A stretch of 64,000 bases of DNA from Microbacterium sp. RU33B. GTDB lineage: Bacteria; Actinomycetota; Actinomycetes; Actinomycetales; Microbacteriaceae. The stretch lies in NCBI RefSeq assembly GCF_900155915.1, contig NZ_FTPO01000003.1, forward strand, positions 62,001 through 126,000. Reading direction: 5' to 3'. Positions 9,119 through 18,200 of the stretch are shown here, in pieces. The notes below the pieces were generated by a model, which saw only the letters and a program-made list of their open reading frames with translations, had not been told where the DNA came from and did no database searches. The position numbers and the translations under genes are program-made. Position 1 is the stretch's first letter; each line of letters begins with the position of its first letter.

Positions 9119-10485
9119 GCCTCACCGAGTCCCGTCTGACCCGCACGTCGGCATCCACCGGCTCCGGTGCGGCGACGACGCGCACCCACGTCACGACCAC
9201 GACGCGGCGCGGCCGCGCCCTCGTGGGCGTCGTCGTGTGGTGGACGCGCGCCCTGCGGGCGATCGCGGCGGCCGCCACGGCCGTGGCGGGCTGGTGCGCG
9301 CGCACGGTGCGCCCGGCCGGAGCGGTCGTCGCGCTCGCCGCGTCGGCGGGGCTCGGCTTCGGTCTCGCCTTCGGGTGGGTCGAATGGATCGTCGCGGGCT
9401 CGATCTCCCTCGCACTGCTGGCGATGAGCGTCCCGTTCCTCTTCGGTGCGCGGCTCTACGACGTCGACCTCTCGCTCGCGCATGAGCGGATCGTGGCGGG
9501 CGACGGGATCGACGGCGAGATCGTGGTGCGCAACGACGGGCAGCGCTACGCACTCCCCGGCCGCATCGACATCCCCGTCGGCGCCGGTCTCGTCGAGTTC
9601 GGCGTCCCGCTGCTGCGACCGGGACACTCGGTGTCGCAGCCCCTCGACATCCCGAATCTCCGTCGCGGTGTGGTGACGGTGGGGCCCGCCACGACCGTGC
9701 GCAGCGACCCCATCGGGCTGCTGCGTCGCGAGCACGCCTTCGAAGACGTCCACGAGCTGTACGTGCACCCGCGCACCGTCGAGCTGCCGACGACGAGTGC
9801 GGGACTCATCCGTGACCTCGAGGGCGCACCGACGCGGCGGCTCGTCGACGCCGACATGTCGTTCCACGCCATCCGCGAGTACGCCCCCGGCGACTCGCGC
9901 CGGCAGATCCACTGGAAGTCGACCGCCAAGACCGGTCAGCTGATGGTGCGCCAGTACGAGGAGTCCCGGCGCTCGCGGATGGCCGTGGTGCTCGCGATCG
10001 CCGAAGCCGAGTACCTCGACGACGACGAGTTCGAGCTCGCCGTCGGCGCCGCCGCGTCGCTCGGGCTGCGCGCGGTGCGCGACGCGCGCGACCTCGACAT
10101 CGTGGTGGGCACCGAGATCCCGCGGGTCGTGCGGGGCAGGCTCCGCGCGATCTCGCACGTCGAGGCATCCGCGCCGCGTCCGATGCTCGACAGCTTCAGC
10201 CGGGTGGATCGCCTGGAGAACACGATGCGCGTCGAAGAGGTCTGCCGGCTCGCGTCGGAGGCGAACGAGCGGCTGTCGATCGCCGTCGTCGTGGTGGGGT
10301 CGAAGGTGGGTCTCACCCGTCTGCGGCAGGCGGCGCTCGCCTTCCCGGCCGACACCGTCGTGATCGCGGTCGTGTGCGACGAGCGGGCGCACCCTCGCAC
10401 GCGGTCGCTCTCGGGGCTCACCGTCCTCACGGTCGGCACGTTGGACGATCTCTCGGGCCTCCTGCTGCGCGGGGCGGGGTCGTGA
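9115..10485 (+). CDS. DUF58 domain membrane protein
   Basis: This protein of about 456 aa starts at the ATG of an ATGA overlap with moxR. A basic, Thr-rich N-terminus of about 35 residues is followed by hydrophobic segments around 38-60 and 75-110. A beta-rich middle part comes next, then the DUF58 signature FHAIREYAPGDSRRQIHWK (about residues 250-270), with a VWA-like region after it (MAVVLAIAE). MoxR-DUF58-transglutaminase trios are a recurring bacterial gene set thought to fold or activate envelope complexes. It overlaps the next gene by one base, so co-translation is expected. The sequence appears complete and of ordinary length. Confidence 0.9.
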   Translation: MSLTESRLTRTSASTGSGAATTRTHVTTTTRRGRALVGVVVWWTRALRAIAAAATAVAGWCARTVRPAGAVVALAASAGLGFGLAFGWVEWIVAGSISLALLAMSVPFLFGARLYDVDLSLAHERIVAGDGIDGEIVVRNDGQRYALPGRIDIPVGAGLVEFGVPLLRPGHSVSQPLDIPNLRRGVVTVGPATTVRSDPIGLLRREHAFEDVHELYVHPRTVELPTTSAGLIRDLEGAPTRRLVDADMSFHAIREYAPGDSRRQIHWKSTAKTGQLMVRQYEESRRSRMAVVLAIAEAEYLDDDEFELAVGAAASLGLRAVRDARDLDIVVGTEIPRVVRGRLRAISHVEASAPRPMLDSFSRVDRLENTMRVEEVCRLASEANERLSIAVVVVGSKVGLTRLRQAALAFPADTVVIAVVCDERAHPRTRSLSGLTVLTVGTLDDLSGLLLRGAGS

Positions 10486-12998
10486 TGTCCGACCGGGCGA
10501 GGCATCGGATCTCGCGCGAACGCATCCCCGCCCGCATCTGGGTGGGGAGCGGCTTCGTCGCGGCGGTCGTGGCGATCGCCGCGGCCGCCGCCTGGCCCAT
10601 CTACCGCTCCGAGGCCTTCATCGTGCTCGTCGCCGTCAGCGCCGTCGTCGGCGCGGCGATCGCGGCCGTCGCGCACCGGCGGGAATGGAGCGCCTGGCTC
10701 GTCGCGGCGGCCCTCGGCGGGGCGATCCTCCTGCTCGGGGTTCCCCTCGCCGTGCCGTCGCGACTGGGCGGGCCTGCGCAGCTGGCCCTGGGGCTCCGCG
10801 AGGTGGCGGCGGGCGTCGCGCTCGCCTGGAAGGACCTCGTGACGGTCGATCTCCCGGTGGGGTCGTACCGCAATCTCCTCGTGCCCGCCCTCGTCATCTT
10901 CCTGGTGGGGACGTGCGCCGCTCTGCTGCTGTCGTGGCGCACGGGGAGGCTGGCGTTCCTCTCCGTGCCCGTCGGGTTCGCGATGGTGTCGTTCGGGCTG
11001 TTCTTCGGACGCACGAGCGTCAGTGCCCCGCTCACGTGGGGTCCGGTGACGCTGTATGCGCCGGTCGAGACGGCGATCGGCATCTCGGCGCTGCTCGCAG
11101 CCCTTCTCTGGCTCGCCTGGCGCTCCCGCGACGAACGCGTGCACGCCCTCCAGCGCGCGGCGGCCTCGAGCGGTGTGCGGGTGTCGCGTCGACCGTCCTC
11201 CGCCGACCGCCGCCGCGGCGCCCTCGGGGTGGGGATGGTGGCGGTCGCCGTCGTCGCGGCGGTCGCGATCGTTCCCTTCGCCGCGCGCGGCCTGGACCGC
11301 GATGTGCTCCGCTCGGCGGCCGGACCCGACATCGACGTGTCGGCGGCCGTCAGTCCGCTCAGCGCGTACCGCGCGCAGTTCACCGACGATCGTGCGCAGA
11401 GCGTGCTGTTCACGGTGACGGGGGAGGGGCCCCTGCCGGAGCGCATGCGCATCGCGACGCTCGACACCTACGACGGCGAAGTGTTCCGTGCGGGTGGAGG
11501 CGAGTCCGCTCAGGAGGCGCGCTTCGTGCGCGTCCCGTCCGCGCTGGACGCGGGAGAGGGCACGTCCCTCGAACTCACCGTGACGATCGACGGTCTCACG
11601 GGCATCTGGATGCCGACGGCCGGCCGCGTCGCATCGGCGACCTTCGAGGGCGCGCGGTCCGCGTCGCTCGCGGACCGGTTCTACTACAGCGAGTCCGCCC
11701 AGGCGGGCGTCCAGACGGCGGCGGGCGGCCTGCGCGCCGGCGACGAGTACGAGCTGGACGTCGTGGTGCCCGCGGCATCCGATCTCGCCGCCGTCGACGC
11801 GCCCGGCGGCGTCTCCCCCCGGGTCGCGGCCCCGGACCGCCTCGCCACGTGGGTGGAGGAGCACAGGTCCGGCACGGGAGGTGCGGCTCTGGCGCGGCTG
11901 GTCGACCTCCTGCGAGAGCGCGGATACCTCAGCCACGGCCTCACCGCGGCGACCGACTCTCCGCCGGTGTGGACGCAGGACCTCTCCGACTACACGTTCC
12001 AGCCCAGCGCCGCCGGGCATTCGCTCGCCCGGATCGACGCCATGTTCGACCGGCTCCTCACCCGCGAGGCCGATCCGCGCGCCGAGGCATCCGGCAACTT
12101 CGTCGCCGCCGTCGGAGATGACGAGCAGTTCGCCGTCGCCGTCGCCCTCATCGCCCGTGAGCTCGGATTCCCGTCGCGCGTCGTGCTCGGAGCCCGGCTG
12201 TCGTCGGCCGAGTCAGGACTGCCGACGTGCGTCGACGGCGCCTGCCGCGCGCAGGACCTGGCCGTGTGGACCGAGGTGCAGTCGGCCGAAGGCGAATGGA
12301 TCGCCGTCGACGCCACGCCGCAGTACGCGCAGTCGCCGAGCCTCGAGGTCACCGAGCAGCGCGATCCGCTCAATGCGACCGAGGTCCGCCCCGACGGCGT
12401 CGACGAGGTCGTGCCGCCCGACCCGGTGCAGCAGGACTCGCTCACGGGCGAGATCGATGACGCCGACGCCGCGATCGATCTGGCCTGGCTCCTTCCCACG
12501 CTCCGCATCGGCGGCATCGCGCTGGGACTGCTGCTGATCGTCTTCGGCCCGCTCCTCGTGATCGTGGGGGCCAAGGCGGCGCGCCGCCGCTCCCGGCGGA
12601 CGCAGGGCGACCCCGCGGGCCGGATCGCCGGCGGCTGGGACGAATTCGTGGATGCCGCGGTCGACGCGGGACGGGATGCTCCGGCCTCCCTCACCCGCGG
12701 CGAGCTCGCCGCGTCGTTCGGCACGTCGGCGGGGCCGGCGCTCGCCGACGGCGCCGACCGGGCCGTCTTCGCGGGTCCGGACGCATCCGAGTCCGACGTC
12801 GACGCGTACTGGGATCTCGTCGAGACCGAGCGCCGTACGCTGCTTCGTGAGCGCGGGTTCTGGAAGAGGCTCGCCGCGACCGTATCGTTGAGATCGTTCT
12901 TCCGTCAGCTGGCGCCGGCCGCGGGCCGCCGCTCTACTCTGCGCACCGTCGAGAGGGGGACGCGACGAGGCTCCGACCTCGCGCACACCACACCATGA
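10485..12998 (+). CDS. TgpA-like transglutaminase-fold membrane protein, catalytic residues lost
   Basis: This protein of about 837 aa follows the TgpA plan: five or six N-terminal helices (residues about 20-215), one more near 245-275, a large outside domain, and a helix near 665-695 with a cytoplasmic tail. The transglutaminase core is recognisable at 540-612 (FAVAVALIARELGFPSRVV, then W-T-E-V and VDATP). The usual GDCEHFA reads GDDEQFA, putting Asp546 where the nucleophilic Cys belongs. The usual DAHAW reads DLAVW, putting Ala593 where the His belongs. Only Asp609 of the triad remains, so it is probably a pseudoenzyme used as a binding scaffold. ATG 10485 (overlapping the DUF58 stop) is preferred; GTG 10482 is in frame. 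Confidence 0.85.
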   Translation: MSDRARHRISRERIPARIWVGSGFVAAVVAIAAAAAWPIYRSEAFIVLVAVSAVVGAAIAAVAHRREWSAWLVAAALGGAILLLGVPLAVPSRLGGPAQLALGLREVAAGVALAWKDLVTVDLPVGSYRNLLVPALVIFLVGTCAALLLSWRTGRLAFLSVPVGFAMVSFGLFFGRTSVSAPLTWGPVTLYAPVETAIGISALLAALLWLAWRSRDERVHALQRAAASSGVRVSRRPSSADRRRGALGVGMVAVAVVAAVAIVPFAARGLDRDVLRSAAGPDIDVSAAVSPLSAYRAQFTDDRAQSVLFTVTGEGPLPERMRIATLDTYDGEVFRAGGGESAQEARFVRVPSALDAGEGTSLELTVTIDGLTGIWMPTAGRVASATFEGARSASLADRFYYSESAQAGVQTAAGGLRAGDEYELDVVVPAASDLAAVDAPGGVSPRVAAPDRLATWVEEHRSGTGGAALARLVDLLRERGYLSHGLTAATDSPPVWTQDLSDYTFQPSAAGHSLARIDAMFDRLLTREADPRAEASGNFVAAVGDDEQFAVAVALIARELGFPSRVVLGARLSSAESGLPTCVDGACRAQDLAVWTEVQSAEGEWIAVDATPQYAQSPSLEVTEQRDPLNATEVRPDGVDEVVPPDPVQQDSLTGEIDDADAAIDLAWLLPTLRIGGIALGLLLIVFGPLLVIVGAKAARRRSRRTQGDPAGRIAGGWDEFVDAAVDAGRDAPASLTRGELAASFGTSAGPALADGADRAVFAGPDASESDVDAYWDLVETERRTLLRERGFWKRLAATVSLRSFFRQLAPAAGRRSTLRTVERGTRRGSDLAHTTP

Positions 12999-14662
12999 GC
13001 AATCCTTCGATCGACCCGTCCGTCGCCGTCCTGGGCGGTGTGATCTACGTCGTCATCCTCGTCGCGCTGTACGTCTGGATCGGGCTCGCGCTGTCGCGCG
13101 TCTTCCAGAAGTCCGGTGTCGAGGGTTGGAAGGCCTGGGTGCCGATCCTCAACACGATCGTGCTGCTCCAGCTCGGCGGCTATTCGGGGTGGTTCGTGCT
13201 GCTGGGACTCGTCCCCATCGCGAACATCGTGCTCGTCGTGGTGCTGATCATCTCGTACCACCGCATCAACGTCTCGTTCGGGCACGGTGCGGGCATGACG
13301 GTGCTGGCTGCGCTCCTCTTCCCCGTCTGGGCCACGATCCTCGGCTTCGGCTCGTCGCGCTGGGTCGGCCGGGAGACGCCTGCTCCGAGCGGACCCGTGC
13401 GGTCCGGACTCCCGCACGACCCGACGGGCTTCGCCGCGGGCGCCCGCCCCGCGGGGGCGCCGGGCGCCTACCCGCCCATCGCCCCTCCGCCCGGGTACGG
13501 CCCCGCGCGCCCGTCCGGCGCTCCCGGCTTCGCCGCTCCCGTCGGTCCGCCTCCGCAGGGCACGGGTCCGATCCCGCCCGCCCCCGGCGCGCCCGCCCCG
13601 TCGGGATGGATGCCGCAGCCGCCGCGCGCCTACGGCGCCCCGACCCCGCCGCCGGCCGGCCCTGGAGCCGCTCCGGTGTCGGCGCCGCAGTCGACCCCCG
13701 CGTCGTTCCCGCCGCCCCCCGCCGTGCCCGCTCCGCCGACCGTGCCGGCCTCCGCGGCCCCCGCTGCTCCGCCGGCACCCGCGTCCGCATCGCAGGACGA
13801 GGCGGGCACGCCCGTGACGCCCGCCGTTCCCCCGACTGCACCCGTCGATGGTGCCCCCGGTCCCCTCCGCACACGCCGATCGGCTGCCGATGCCGCCGAC
13901 GACGACGACCTCGGGCTGCCCGCCGCGCCCGAGCCGCGCGAGGATCCGTCCGCCTGGTCGGCGCCCGTCGACGCGCACGAGATGACGGATGCCGTCACGG
14001 CAGCCGAGCCGGGAGCACCCGGCCCGATCGCCGCCGTGCCGCGTGCGGCGGCGCCCGACGTCTCCGTGCCGCCGCTCCCGCCGGTCACCCGGGTTCCCGC
14101 CCGCGTCGAGACCGTCGGCCGCGAGCCGTGGGCTCCTGCCCTGTCGCCCACTCCGGAGGGCGACGCGTTCCCCGAGACATCCGGTCCCGTCTCGGCGATC
14201 GCCGGCGCCCCCGACGCGGGGTCGCCCCGTTCGGCGCGCGCCTCGGTGTCGGCGCTGCACACCCGCCCCCACGTTCCCGAGGACGACGGGGAGAACCTCG
14301 ACGAGACCGTGGTGACGCGGCGCAAGCGCACCCCGTGGACCCTCGTGCCGGCATCCGGACGGTCCGTGCCCGTGACCGCCGACGTGCTCATCCTGGGTCG
14401 TCGCCCCGTCGGCGACCCCGCGTACCCGCACGCCCAGCTCATCGCGATCGACGACGACACCCGCACGGTCTCCAAGACCCACGCGCGCGTCGAGCTGCGC
14501 GACGGACGCTGGTTCATCGTCGACCTCGATTCGACGAACGGCGTGCTGCTGACGGATGCCGCGGGCGCCGAGGTCGAGGCGACGGCCGGCGTCGAGGCCG
14601 AGGCGGGCGAGCGGTTCCTGCTGGGCGACGCCGAGATCCGGCTGGAGCGGAGCGACGCGTGA
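12995..14662 (+). CDS. polytopic membrane protein with C-terminal FHA domain (DUF5684-like)
   Basis: This 555-aa protein overlaps the previous gene by ATGA. Residues 10-120 hold about four helices with the WKAWVPILN pattern resembling DUF5684. Residues 125-270 are a Pro/Ala/Gly-rich linker, and about 270-435 is disordered and acidic. Residues 443-552 form an FHA domain: ILGRRPVG (Gly468, Arg469), then VSKTHARVE and DSTNGVLL, the residues that read phosphothreonine. Just before the FHA domain lies NLDETVVTRRKR (Thr438), which resembles motifs in the next gene and could be its own ligand. It probably tethers kinase-phosphorylated partners to the membrane next to the secretion ATPase. Confidence 0.85.
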   Translation: MSNPSIDPSVAVLGGVIYVVILVALYVWIGLALSRVFQKSGVEGWKAWVPILNTIVLLQLGGYSGWFVLLGLVPIANIVLVVVLIISYHRINVSFGHGAGMTVLAALLFPVWATILGFGSSRWVGRETPAPSGPVRSGLPHDPTGFAAGARPAGAPGAYPPIAPPPGYGPARPSGAPGFAAPVGPPPQGTGPIPPAPGAPAPSGWMPQPPRAYGAPTPPPAGPGAAPVSAPQSTPASFPPPPAVPAPPTVPASAAPAAPPAPASASQDEAGTPVTPAVPPTAPVDGAPGPLRTRRSAADAADDDDLGLPAAPEPREDPSAWSAPVDAHEMTDAVTAAEPGAPGPIAAVPRAAAPDVSVPPLPPVTRVPARVETVGREPWAPALSPTPEGDAFPETSGPVSAIAGAPDAGSPRSARASVSALHTRPHVPEDDGENLDETVVTRRKRTPWTLVPASGRSVPVTADVLILGRRPVGDPAYPHAQLIAIDDDTRTVSKTHARVELRDGRWFIVDLDSTNGVLLTDAAGAEVEATAGVEAEAGERFLLGDAEIRLERSDA

Positions 14663-15252
14663 CGTCGGACGCCGAATCCTCGCCGGACGGTGAGGACCTC
14701 GACGAGGGCACGCTGTTCGTCCGGCGCGGGGGAGTTCCGACCGAGCCGCTGGCGGAGGACGAGTTCGACGACGCCACCCGGCGTTCGCGCCGGCCCGCCG
14801 ACGACGCGGGCGCACCCGGCCTCCGCCAGCCGGCGCCCGAGATCGACGCCGAGACGGGCTCGACGATGGTCGTGCGCCGCGAATCGCGTCGCCGGGCCGA
14901 GGCGGCGGCGCGCGAGGCGGCGCCCGATCTCGATGTGACGGTCGCGGGCGTCGGCGTGCGCCCGCTCCCCCCGACGGTCGCCGGCGACGTCCCTGCGGCG
15001 CTCGGTCGGCGCGCGCTCTCGCCGCGTCCCGCCGACGCCGTCTACGACGCCCGTGCCGCGTATCCGCCCGTGGCCGAGGTGCAGCGCGCGCCGCTGCCGA
15101 CCCGCACACCCCAGGCGCCGTTCGACGGCGTCGCCGCCGAAGCCGTCGCCCGCCGGCGTGCGCGCCGCCGCGCCGCCACCGTCGTCGTCCTGGCATCCAT
15201 CGTCCTGATCACCGCTGTCGCGGCCGTCATCGTGCTCGCGTTCGCGGGCTGA
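14659..15252 (+). CDS. small tail-anchored protein with phosphothreonine-like motifs
   Basis: This protein of about 197 aa starts at GTG in a GTGA overlap. There is no known domain. The cytoplasmic part is acidic and disordered and carries DEGTLFVRR (Thr18) and GSTMVVRR (Thr69), two copies of the pattern T-[LM]-[FV]-V-R-R, plus DDATRRSRR (Thr40). A basic stretch (RRRARRRAAT) precedes a single helix at about 170-195, and the chain then ends. The layout suits a phosphorylated adaptor: kinase sites facing the cytoplasm at the membrane, read by the FHA domains of the flanking genes. This is inference from motif and context only. Confidence 0.75.
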   Translation: MTSDAESSPDGEDLDEGTLFVRRGGVPTEPLAEDEFDDATRRSRRPADDAGAPGLRQPAPEIDAETGSTMVVRRESRRRAEAAAREAAPDLDVTVAGVGVRPLPPTVAGDVPAALGRRALSPRPADAVYDARAAYPPVAEVQRAPLPTRTPQAPFDGVAAEAVARRRARRRAATVVVLASIVLITAVAAVIVLAFAG

Positions 15253-15263
15253 GGAGTCCTCCC

Positions 15264-18200
15264 GTGCACGTCAAGCTCACCCTCTTCCGCGACGACGGAT
15301 CGTCGCAGGACGTCGTCGTCACCGCGGAGCCGACCGCCTCGGTCCGCGACATCGCGGCGCGGGTCGCCGCCGCCGACCCGCGCCGGTCGTACGACCCCGA
15401 GCGTCGCTACACGCTGCAGACGGCGTCGCCCGTCGCTCCGCAGTGGCGCCTCCTGCCGCCGGACGCCGTCATCGGCGACGAGTGGCTCGCCTCGGGGCTG
15501 TCCGTCGCGCTCGTCGACGAGGCCGACGCCGCCGACCTGCTGCCGCACCTGCACGCGGGCGCGACGGCGACGCTGACCGTCTTGAGCGGTCCGCAGGCCG
15601 GATTCTCCGCCGTCCTGGGCCGGGGCTCGCACACGATCGGCCGCGACCCGTCGTCCGACGTCGTGCTCGCCGACCCCTACCTGTCGAAGCGCCACGTGCG
15701 CGTGGACGTCGGGCAGAGCGTCGAGGTCGTCGACCTCGGCTCCGCCAACGGCGTCGAGATCGACGGCGAGCTCGTCGCCCGGGCACGCGTCACCGGCGGC
15801 CTCGTGATCCTCGTCGGCGGCACCGAGCTGCTGATCGAGGTCGAGGCCCACGAGGCCGCGCGCCGCGCCGACCAGGTGGGCCCGGTCAACTTCAACCGCT
15901 CGCCCCGCGTCGAGGAGCGCTACAACGGGCGCACGTTCTCGGTGCCCGAGGTCCCGCGCGAGGCGGAGGACCAGCCGTTCCCGCTGCTCGCGATGATCGC
16001 CCCGGTCCTCCTCGGCGGGGCGATGTTCGCCCTGACGGGCCGTCCGCTCACCCTGCTGTTCATCGCGATGACCCCCGTGATGCTCGTCGGCGCCTGGATC
16101 ACGACGCGCCGGCGCGACAAGAAGAAGCTCGGCAAGCAGATCTCGAGGTTCGATGAGGGCCTCGCAGAGCTCGCCGAGCGGCTCGAGGGCGAGAAGAAGA
16201 TCGAGCAGCGCCTGCGCGTCGCCGAGATCCCCTCCTCGGCGGAGGTGCTCTCGGCCGCGACGCAGCTGAGTCCTCTCCTGTGGACCCGCCGGCCCGAGCA
16301 CTGGAACTTCCTGTCGCTCCGGCTCGGCACCGCGTCCATGCCCTCGCGCAACACGATCGACGACGATCAGCGCGGCGATCTCCTGTTCGAGTTCCAGGAG
16401 CGCCTCGACGCCGTCGCCGAGGAGCATCGTCTTGTCGACGATGTGCCGATCGTCGTCGAGTTCGGCGAATCCGGGGCGATCGGCATCGCGGGGGAGAAGG
16501 AGGCCGCGGCCGACGTCGTCGCCTCGGTCCTCGTGCAGCTCACCGGCCTGCACTCGCCGGCCGAGCTCATCGTCACGGCCGCCCTCACGCCGGAGTGGGC
16601 CGCCACGCTCGACTGGCTCAAGTGGCTCCCGCACGCGACCTCGCCGCACAGCCCCTTCAGCGGCAACCATCTGGCGGCCACGGAACCCGCCGTCGCGGCC
16701 CTGCTCAATGACCTCGAAGACCTCATCGCGGCCCGCGAGCGGGAGGTCAAGCGTGCACGGGAAGAGGCCCGTGGCGCGATCTCGGCCGAGGGATCGGCGC
16801 TCGAGGCGGGCGCGAAGGTCGGGCAGGGCGCCGGCGGGCCGAGCCGGGCGCCGCGGCCGCTGCCCGCGGTCGTCGTCGTGATCTCCGACCAGGCGTCGCG
16901 CGATCGCGGCCGCATCGTCGACCTGTCGGAGCGCGGCGCCGATGTCGGCGTGTATCCCGTGTGGGTCGCGCGTGACGCGACGCTCCTCCCGGCCGTCTGC
17001 CGCACGTTCGTCGCGGTCGCCCCCGATCCCGCCCAGCCGCCGGTCGTGGGTCTCGTGCGCCTCGGCGAAGCGCTCACCGCCCCGGTGCTGGATCGCGTGA
17101 GCCGCGCCGAGGCGGAGGGCTTCGCCCGCAGCCTCAGCCGCGTGGTCGACGCCAACGTGCCGGTCGACGACGTGTCCGACCTGCCGCAGAGCGTCGCCCT
17201 CGTCGGTCTGATCGACCCCGAGCTCCTCTCCGAATCCGACGCCGTGCTCGAGCGCTGGCGGGCCAACGACTCGATCACCGACCGCACGCCGGGGCAGCGC
17301 GTCGCCACGCGTCGCCGGGCCGGGCGTCTGCGCGCCACGATCGGCCAGACGGCGCTCGGACTGATGCACCTCGATCTGCGCACGCAGGGCCCGCACGCCC
17401 TCGTCGGCGGCACGACGGGCTCCGGGAAGAGCGAGTTCCTCCAGGCGTGGGTGCTCGGCATGGCGGCCGAGTACGGCCCCGACCGGGTCACGTTCCTCTT
17501 CGTCGACTACAAGGGCGGCTCGGCCTTCGCGGAGTGCGTCAAGCTGCCGCACTGCGTCGGACTCGTCACCGACCTGACGCCGCACCTCGTGCGCCGCGCG
17601 CTCACGAGCCTGCGGGCCGAGCTGCACCACCGCGAGGCGCTCCTCCACCGCAAGGGCGCGAAGGATCTCCTCGAGCTCGAGAAGCGCGGAGATCCGGATG
17701 CCCCGCCCGCCCTCGTCCTGATCATCGACGAGTTCGCGGCCCTCGTGGGGGAGGTGCCGGAGTTCGTCGACGGCGTCGTCGACATCGCTCAGCGCGGTCG
17801 CTCCCTCGGCATCCACCTGATCATGGCGACCCAGCGACCCGCCGGCGTCATCCGCGACAATCTGCGCGCCAACACCAACCTCCGCATCGCGCTGCGCATG
17901 GCCGACGAGTCCGACTCGCACGACGTCATCGGCGAGAAGGACGCGGCGCACTTCGACCCCTCGATCCCGGGACGGGCGATCGCGAAGACCGCCCCCGGTC
18001 GCCTGGAGCGCTTCCAGTCCGGCTATGCCGGGGGATGGTCGAGCACCGTCGCCGAGCCCGCGCGGGTCGAGGTGGCCGACATGCCGTTCGGCATCGCCGC
18101 CCCGTGGACCGCGCCGAGCGACGACGAGGCGCCGGTGGAGCGCGATCTCGGCCCCACCGATCAGGAGCGCCTGGTCGGAATCGTCACCGAGGCGGCCCGT

